A stretch of DNA of 64,000 nt, from assembly GCA_029448655.1 (NCBI GenBank), contig JACCLO010000013.1:2046001-2110000 (forward strand), written 5' to 3'. The translations under genes were made by a program, and so were the position numbers. Source of the stretch: Wolfiporia cocos. Lineage: Eukaryota > Basidiomycota > Agaricomycetes > Polyporales > Phaeolaceae. The notes below the pieces were generated by a model, which ran no database searches, was not told the DNA's origin, and worked only from the letters and a program-made list of their open reading frames with translations. This document shows positions 58,391 to 64,000 of this stretch, one piece after another (positions within the stretch are counted from its first letter, which is position 1; every line of letters begins with the position of its first letter).

Positions 58391-58540
58391 AGAGGCCATG
58401 GAGGCTGTGGTTGAGGAGGTCATGGAGGTCATGGTCATGGAGGTCGTGGTCAAAGAGGTCACAGTCAACGAGGGTTGTGGAGGTCACAGGAGTCAAGGCC
58501 ACAGTCGCAAAGGTCATGGAAGTCATGAGACAGAGTCGAG
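58390..58540. repeat. Degenerate GGAGGTCATGG-type tandem repeat
   Basis: Short units of 9-12 bp around GAGGTCATGGTCATGG give an artificial MEVMVMEVVVKEV-like frame on one strand and an Asp/His/Leu-rich one on the other. Confidence 0.75.
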
Positions 58541-60122
58541 AAAAAGAAATATTACATGGTTCTACCATAACAAGTGGACAGTCAGCATCACCTCCACCTT
58601 CTTCACCAGTCTTCCACTGCTCAAGCTCAGACCACTCCTGGACCACTTCTGTCAACTCAGGAATATCAAGCACCATTGTAGGTAGAAATTTTGGCTCATG
58701 CAAAGCAGACTTGACTGGCAGAGTGCATTATATGGCTTGGATGTCAACGTATCATAGCTCTTGTAAACATGCTTGAAAAGTGCTGATGCCTTCTGGTTTT
58801 GTTTGTCTCCCAGTTTGGTGAACAAATGGTGCTGGAGAGCAGGATGGCATACTGTACCATCTTGGCATATTAGTGGAATAACATGTCAGAAGCTTGCCTA
58901 GGCATGCTTGTGCAGCATATTGAATTTGAGGTGATTCTGACATTTGGATTACAATTTCTAGTACATTCTTGATGTGCTCAGAAAGAGGCAAGACCCATGG
59001 GAGTGTTGGCATGTCATGACCTACATGGAAAAAACCATTTACTGTCTATTTACTATCTATATACTGTTTACTGCAGATGTACTATTTAGACATAAATAGT
59101 ATACAGTAATAACCATTTACAAACAGTAAATAGATGAAATCAATGGAGCCTTAGTATGTTCTGTGTCAGAAGGGTCATATTACATAGTCTATGGATCCAA
59201 TCCTGATGCCTCTCTCTGCTGCTGAGCTCTTAGCTCCATTGATAGCTCCAGCCGGTCCTGCATAATAAGGGCTTTCAGAAGCAGCTTTGACCAGTGCACC
59301 TGTTGTTATAGCTACTGCATGGCTTCAGAGAATTAGAGTTTGTCGAAAAGGTAATGCTACGGTGGCATATGAGGCAGAGATTGGATTTGTGGGTGGCTCT
59401 GAAGCACTCATTTGACCCCACTACTCCATTATCATCAAAGGGGGATATCTTCCTTGGCCTCTTAGGGTGCTAGATATCATATGTAGCACTTTGATAACTA
59501 CTGCCATTTTTCCCGAACCATAGAAATCATGTAGAGGCCCTCACACCATTCTGCCACATTCTGCCAGGGGTGGCAAATGCCATTCTGCCAGCATTTGGCA
59601 GAAGTTTCCCTCTGGGAATTCTGCCCACAGCACTACAGCCGACTATCTCATAATGCATCATGACCGTCCCCAACTTGCGTGATGCATTATGAGATGTATG
59701 CATTACCAGATTGTCACAGGTTTGTGATGATGTGTGACATATCATTATATATGTGACCCTCAGGCCTGTGAGATGTCACACTCTAGTCACATGGTACTGT
59801 ACATGCACTGCATGACTACAACTCGACTACGATGATGACAAAGCTATGCCCCATGCCATCTCTAGAGTGCTCTGCTTCTTTGACTTGAGCTAAAGCTTTT
59901 GGAAGTGTACATGCAACCTATGCAGCTGCTGCTGCATCTGTAACAGCAATACCCCTTCTGCATCAGCATGCGTGATGCAGAGCTTCTCCATCTGTTCACA
60001 CAGCATCAGGGCATCTTGAGGTGTGATCTGCTCTGGTGCATCATCGTCATCATCCTCCTCCTCCTCCTCCTCCTCACTACCAGTGCTAATGACTATCATG
60101 TCTTGCTTAGTTGTCAACTGCC
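58541..60122 (-). other. Degraded DNA, possible hAT transposase remnant
   Basis: Minus-strand pieces such as AAQACLGKLLTCYSTNMPRW (58752-59012) and an acidic EEEEEEDDDDD stretch ending QQQLHRLHVHFQKL (59890-60117) faintly resemble hAT transposase middle and tail. Too decayed for a firm call. Confidence 0.25.
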
Positions 60123-60373
60123 TGACACAGACTCACAGAGTCTGTGTGACTGGCCTAGCCGAGGATCCTCTATGGCCTCAACGCCTAATGAGGTGGAGGC
60201 GCAGCGCTGAGCCTTTAGGTTGAACAGGGGTGACCACTCCCTTAGAACCTTAGAAGCTGAGAATACACCCAGTCTAGCAAAATGAGAGGGAATGAGGGGT
60301 GATGTTGGCCAGCGCACACAGACAGATGCAAGAGAGGGGCATACACCCAATTGTCGAGAATCCTAAAGATGGG
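60123..60373 (+). mobile_element. TGTCACA-family LTR, left part
   Basis: Starts TGACACAGACTCACAG, similar to the nested LTR at 23,188, and is cut off at 60,373 where the next LTR begins. Confidence 0.6.
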
Positions 60374-61651
60374 TGACACAGTATGCCTGTGGGACTCACC
60401 AAGCCTAAGTCTTGAGGTACTAGGTGACTCAGTGAGGGGCAATACTAGCACAGCAGGGGTGAGAGTGCTTCTATGGCACAAGCCGAGAAGAATAGAACTA
60501 AAGTTAAAGAGCGTCTAGCTCCTACTTAAATACACTAGGTTAATTACCCGTGGCTTCGCCACGGTCACACCGCTTTTTCCACTTCAATATATTATTCCAA
60601 TCCATGTGTGCCTATTTCAGATAATCAGGGGTTTTTTTAAGTTACCTGTGGATCCCCTATGAATTTCATGTGCATCACCCATGGCTTCCCCAACTTCCCT
60701 CTTTTGTCTCTTGTCTCTGCCTGCTCAGCCACTTCTGACACCTCGCTGATCCTCGGTCTCATCATCGCTTTGCTTGTAATACTGTGTAATGTGGTGTCAA
60801 AATGTTCTTCATTTTTTTTGCAATCTTTTGGCAGGCATCTACAGCACAGGCCATTTATGTTACAAAGATCCCCGTGACATGAGGCATAAATCCCCGTGGC
60901 ACAAAGCACAAATCCCCGTGGCACGGGGCACAAATCTCCATGATACAGAGCACAAATCCCTGTGGCATGGGGTACAAATCCCCGTGGCACAGGACACAAA
61001 TCCCCGTGGCACAGGGCACAAATCTCCATGGCACAGAGCACAAATCCCCATGGCATGGGGCACAAATCCCCATGGCACAGGACACACAAATCCCTGTGGC
61101 ATGGGCCACAAATCCCCATGGTGTAGGGTATTTACATTACAAAAATCCCCATGGCACAGGGCACAAATCCCCATGGCACATGGCACAAATCCCTGTGGAA
61201 TTGGGGTGCAAATCCCTGTGGCACAGGGTACAAATCCCCGTGGTGTGGGGTATTTACATTACAAAATCCCCATGCCACAGGACACAAATCCCTGTGGCAT
61301 GGGCCACAAACCCCCATGGAATGGGCCACAAATCCCCGTGGTGTGGGGCACGAATCCCCATGGTGTGGGGTATGAATCCCCGTGGCACAAATCCCCGTGG
61401 TGCGGGGCAGGAACAGCATGCAAAATGCGAGCTAGCAGCGCGCCTTGCAGGCGCTGGGCGTGGGAATTCACCGGTGCCAGGTGCCCTATCTAATGGGAGC
61501 AGGAATGATGCCCATGGATGCCACGCGGCAAACGTGGCGTCCACGCTAGCTGCATGCTAGCAACACGTGAGCGCCTACAGCGCGAGCTCCCATTACTTAT
61601 AGATGTGTGGTGTTGGTCATGTGCTACTATATAGTTACATACCAAGGTGGT
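60374..61651 (+). mobile_element. LTR piece upstream of Gypsy-2, split by a repeat insertion
   Basis: 60374-60533 matches the first part of the 1,089-bp LTR at 24,782, and about 61595-61651 matches its continuation (TTGGTCATGTGCTACT...ACATACCA). Between them lie about 1,060 bp with the 22-bp minisatellite. The rest of the LTR and its CTGTGACA end are absent; coding leader of Gypsy-2 follows directly. Confidence 0.65.
60880..61412. repeat. 22-bp minisatellite, ~24 degenerate copies
   Basis: Units resemble CACAAATCCCCRTGGCAYRGGG, interrupted twice by GGTATTTACATTACAAA. The unit length is not a multiple of three and lacks stops, so it opens long frames on both strands. Confidence 0.93.
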
Positions 61652-61713
61652 TATGTGGCTTTGCCAAGGGGCGAAGCTGTTATCTTATCTTTACTTACTT
61701 GACTCTATCTACA

Positions 61714-63579
61714 ATGGCCATGTGGGCTGGTGATGGCCTCCAGGCAGATGCGATCGCGGCAGGAGATGCGGCCTCGTTACACAGCCAGCACTCCGCCCCC
61801 CGTCGGTCAGTACCATCGGTTCCGGAAGAACGTTTCCGACCGGTCAAAAATTGGGTAAGATCCGTACACATGGGATCTCCCCCACCGGTGAACTCGGCAA
61901 CCTGTCCGGCCTTGAACGCGGGCACCCGGCAGACGAACCCGTTTCTACCAGGTTACACTCCCCCGGTCCTTATGCCCCAGGTCCCCTATTCGGTTATGGC
62001 AGCACAACACCCGGAAGCACGCCCCCACATGGACTTATTTGGCAACCCGGTCCCTCCGTCGGCTCCCCCCGCAAACGTGCACGCGAACACCTGGAGAGCC
62101 GCGCCTCTTCAGGGAACACGAGCATCGATGTGGCGGCCCGAGAAACCGGCTAGTTCACAGTGGGATGCGTACTCAATGCTCCCGGAGCCAAAGCCTGACC
62201 CCCGGTACAAGTCCAAGGTGCGCGAACCTGAACCCTTCACTGGCGAGAACTTCATTGCCTGGGTAATGCGCCTAAAATTGTACATCGACGACAACCGGCC
62301 GCTGCTTTTCACAGACAGCAAAAAGATCGGCACGGCCATCTCGTTGATACGGGGACCAAAGGTGGACTCATGGGTAACGGCCTTCACACGGGAACATTAC
62401 CGTGACGGACAATGGCATCTGAGTTGGTTACGCTTCATTTGGGAGCTACACCAGAAATTCGACGACCCCGACTTGGAAAAGAAATCGGCGGTCGCCGCGG
62501 AAAAACTCAGCATGACCATCGGCAAGGGCAAGGAGTACTTCCAGGAGCTGGAAAGACTTCTTTTGGAGGCAAAATACGACAAGGAGAACCAGATTGTTCA
62601 TCGCTGGGTCACCGCCGCCATCCCGAAGGAAATCTACACAGCAGTACACTCCGCTTTCGTCGCCGCCACGGTAAACGACAAATTGCAATGGGGATACAAT
62701 GTCCAGATTCCGGAAGACTACGAATCTTGGAAACAGGCTATCCTCCGTACGGACAATGCGATGCGACGTCTCCGCGACGAGGAAAAGCTGTGCCACGGTC
62801 GTGACACGGGTAAGGGCGTCGCCGACAAAGGGAAAGGTCGGGCGACAACATCGTCATTGGGAACCACGCGGTCCGAGCCCACCGCAGAAGAACGGGCCAA
62901 CTTGCTCAAGAGAAAGTGCCACTCTTGCAGCAAAACACAAGCAGAGGCACCAGGGAAGGGCTGCAACAAGCCCGTCTGGCACCAACCCAACTGGAAGCCC
63001 CAAGCAGCTACCAGTGGAGGGAACGCCGGTGCCGGACCCTCACAACCGGCGCGCACCCGCCAGGCCGTCGAAGGCCCACCCACAGAAAAAGTCCTTGGAG
63101 AAGTATCCCAGGAGGACTTCGTGCGAATGGTGGCTGCCTGGGCCAAGGAAAATCCGGAGGCTGCGAAGGAAGCCGGATTCACTCAGGTACGTCCCCTCTC
63201 TAATAATAAGTTTTCAGTTCTAGAGATTGAGGAACCAGTAAATGTCTCTATCTCCGACTCTGCCTCGGAGGGTAACGAACCGGTGGATGGACTATATGGG
63301 CTAGGAACCGGGGCCCCGATATTTGATTACATATCTGTACCACGTTCAGTAGATTTGGCGCCTGGTGACGACAACGGAGCTTCAACATGCTCTGACGATT
63401 CATTTGTAACAGCCTCAGAGGAGCCTCCCACCGGAGCTTGGCGGGAGGATAAAACCGTGCTTAATTCCTCTATTAATGTAAACTATGTGCCTATGGACGT
63501 AGACCCAGTTGTAGACTCAGATGTGCAGATGGCAGACGCATCTAAGCCTACAGTCCAGAAAAAGACAATGCGGCGTTGA
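61714..63579 (+). CDS. Gypsy-2 Gag polyprotein
   Basis: Intact 621-aa frame starting MAMWAGDGLQADAIAAG. A Pro-rich N-terminal third leads to a Retrotrans_gag-type capsid domain, seen as PEPFTGENFIAWVMRLKLYI, LSWLRFIWELHQKFDD and EYFQELERLLLEAKYD. A basic Ser/Thr stretch and a Cys/His cluster CHSCSKTQ...GCNKPVWH then replace a canonical zinc knuckle. The C-terminal 150 residues are acidic, ending PMDVDPVVDSDVQMADASK and KKTMRR. The in-frame Met at 61603 would add only LTR-derived residues, so 61714 is preferred. The stop is TGA followed by CGA, and the same frame continues into dUTPase. Gag forms the intracellular particle of Ty3/gypsy elements. Confidence 0.88.
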   Translation: MAMWAGDGLQADAIAAGDAASLHSQHSAPRRSVPSVPEERFRPVKNWVRSVHMGSPPPVNSATCPALNAGTRQTNPFLPGYTPPVLMPQVPYSVMAAQHPEARPHMDLFGNPVPPSAPPANVHANTWRAAPLQGTRASMWRPEKPASSQWDAYSMLPEPKPDPRYKSKVREPEPFTGENFIAWVMRLKLYIDDNRPLLFTDSKKIGTAISLIRGPKVDSWVTAFTREHYRDGQWHLSWLRFIWELHQKFDDPDLEKKSAVAAEKLSMTIGKGKEYFQELERLLLEAKYDKENQIVHRWVTAAIPKEIYTAVHSAFVAATVNDKLQWGYNVQIPEDYESWKQAILRTDNAMRRLRDEEKLCHGRDTGKGVADKGKGRATTSSLGTTRSEPTAEERANLLKRKCHSCSKTQAEAPGKGCNKPVWHQPNWKPQAATSGGNAGAGPSQPARTRQAVEGPPTEKVLGEVSQEDFVRMVAAWAKENPEAAKEAGFTQVRPLSNNKFSVLEIEEPVNVSISDSASEGNEPVDGLYGLGTGAPIFDYISVPRSVDLAPGDDNGASTCSDDSFVTASEEPPTGAWREDKTVLNSSINVNYVPMDVDPVVDSDVQMADASKPTVQKKTMRR

Positions 63580-64000
63580 CGAGCCAAGAAGAAGGCTGTC
63601 ACGCTCGACATATACCTAGATCACCCACGGGCAATCCCCCCTGAGGGTAAAAGCGAAGGAGCCGCGGGCTACGACATTCACTCTGCGGAGGAAGTCGTTA
63701 TACCCAATGGGAAGCGTATCACCGTAGATACGGGCATAATGATCCGAATGCCACCCGGTGTATACGGCCGCATAGCTCCACGATCCGGACTCGCCCTGAA
63801 GGGAGTCGACGTGGAGGCCGGTGTAGTTGACGAAGACTACACCGGTCGGTTAAAAGTCATACTGAATAATCAAACCGGAACAGATTATCAGGTCGAGTAT
63901 GGGGACAGAATCGCCCAGTTCATACTCGAATGCAATATGACACCAGACACGCGCATAGTAAAAAGCATTAGGGAAACCAGACGCGGAACACAGGGGTTTG
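63580..64000 (+). CDS. Gypsy-2 dUTPase (start of Pol), 3' partial
   Basis: Same frame as gag, open from the TGA to the window end. The trimeric dUTPase motifs are intact: motif 1 GAAGYDIHSAEE, motif 2 GRIAPRSGLALKG, motif 3 GVVDEDYTGRLKVILNN with the catalytic Asp, motif 4 YGDRIAQFILE, and the start of motif 5, RRGTQGF, at the last base. The enzyme converts dUTP to dUMP and PPi. Sequence between the stop and motif 1 is basic (RAKKKAVTLDIYLDHP). No start codon precedes motif 1, so expression needs suppression of the stop, a fused ancestral frame, or splicing. Protease and RT should follow outside the window. Confidence 0.92.

Noticed and set aside
58351..58776. 141-codon plus ORF and its 173-codon reverse partner
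   Set aside because: The core is the GGAGGTCATGG simple repeat; composition is artificial on both strands.
60637..61560. Long ORFs of 160-234 codons on both strands
   Set aside because: They are produced by the stop-free 22-bp tandem repeat, which opens all frames; the translations are periodic SPWH/QIPVA/GICAPCHGDL strings.

Overview
The window looks like genomic DNA of an agaricomycete (basidiomycete) fungus. Protein-coding genes are split by 49-66 bp GT-AG introns, often with a CTAAC/CTGAC-like branch sequence. The gene families fit this group: a NACHT-WD40 STAND protein, a 7-TM membrane protein, and chromodomain and dUTPase-bearing Ty3/gypsy elements. No bacterial, CRISPR or plasmid features were seen.

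Layout. 0-21 kb is a gene-bearing segment: the 3' part of a NACHT-WD40 gene; an IMPACT-domain gene with a 0.6-kb inverted-repeat element in its upstream region; an alpha/beta hydrolase (3 exons); a 573-bp MITE with a perfect 9-bp target duplication; a Ure2-like glutathione S-transferase (6 exons); a cytochrome P450 (3 exons); GINS subunit PSF1 on the minus strand; a short two-exon orphan; and ULA1, the regulatory half of the NEDD8 E1 (10 exons).

21-42 kb is a transposon nest that can be unpacked base by base. One Ty3/gypsy element ('Gypsy-1', minus strand, 22,983-40,105, 5-bp duplication ACAAC) is split by nine insertions whose ends and target duplications are readable, seven solo LTRs and two inverted 0.96-kb hAT-type elements, plus one further inverted-repeat insertion. 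Removing the insertions gives: LTR - extra upstream ORF - gag - protease - RT - RNase H - integrase - chromodomain - dUTPase - PPT - LTR. The dUTPase at the far C-terminus of Pol was recognised only after reverse-strand translation through internal stops.

42-53.5 kb holds a few ordinary genes: a 662-aa proline/serine-rich protein with PPxY-type motifs, an SDR gene broken by a 0.7-kb MITE, and a 7-TM membrane protein gene with a one-base frameshift. 53.7-60.5 kb is another mosaic of solo LTRs of the same families.

60.4-64 kb carries a second gypsy element ('Gypsy-2', plus strand). An intact gag ORF ends in one in-frame TGA, and the same frame continues into a well-conserved dUTPase running off the window. 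The window therefore contains two gypsy elements that carry dUTPase at two different places, after the chromodomain in one and directly behind gag in the other. A recurrent LTR family with ends TG(A/T)CACA...TGTGACA and 5-bp duplications also carries, in several copies, tRNA-like A-box/B-box sequence close to its CTGTGACA end.
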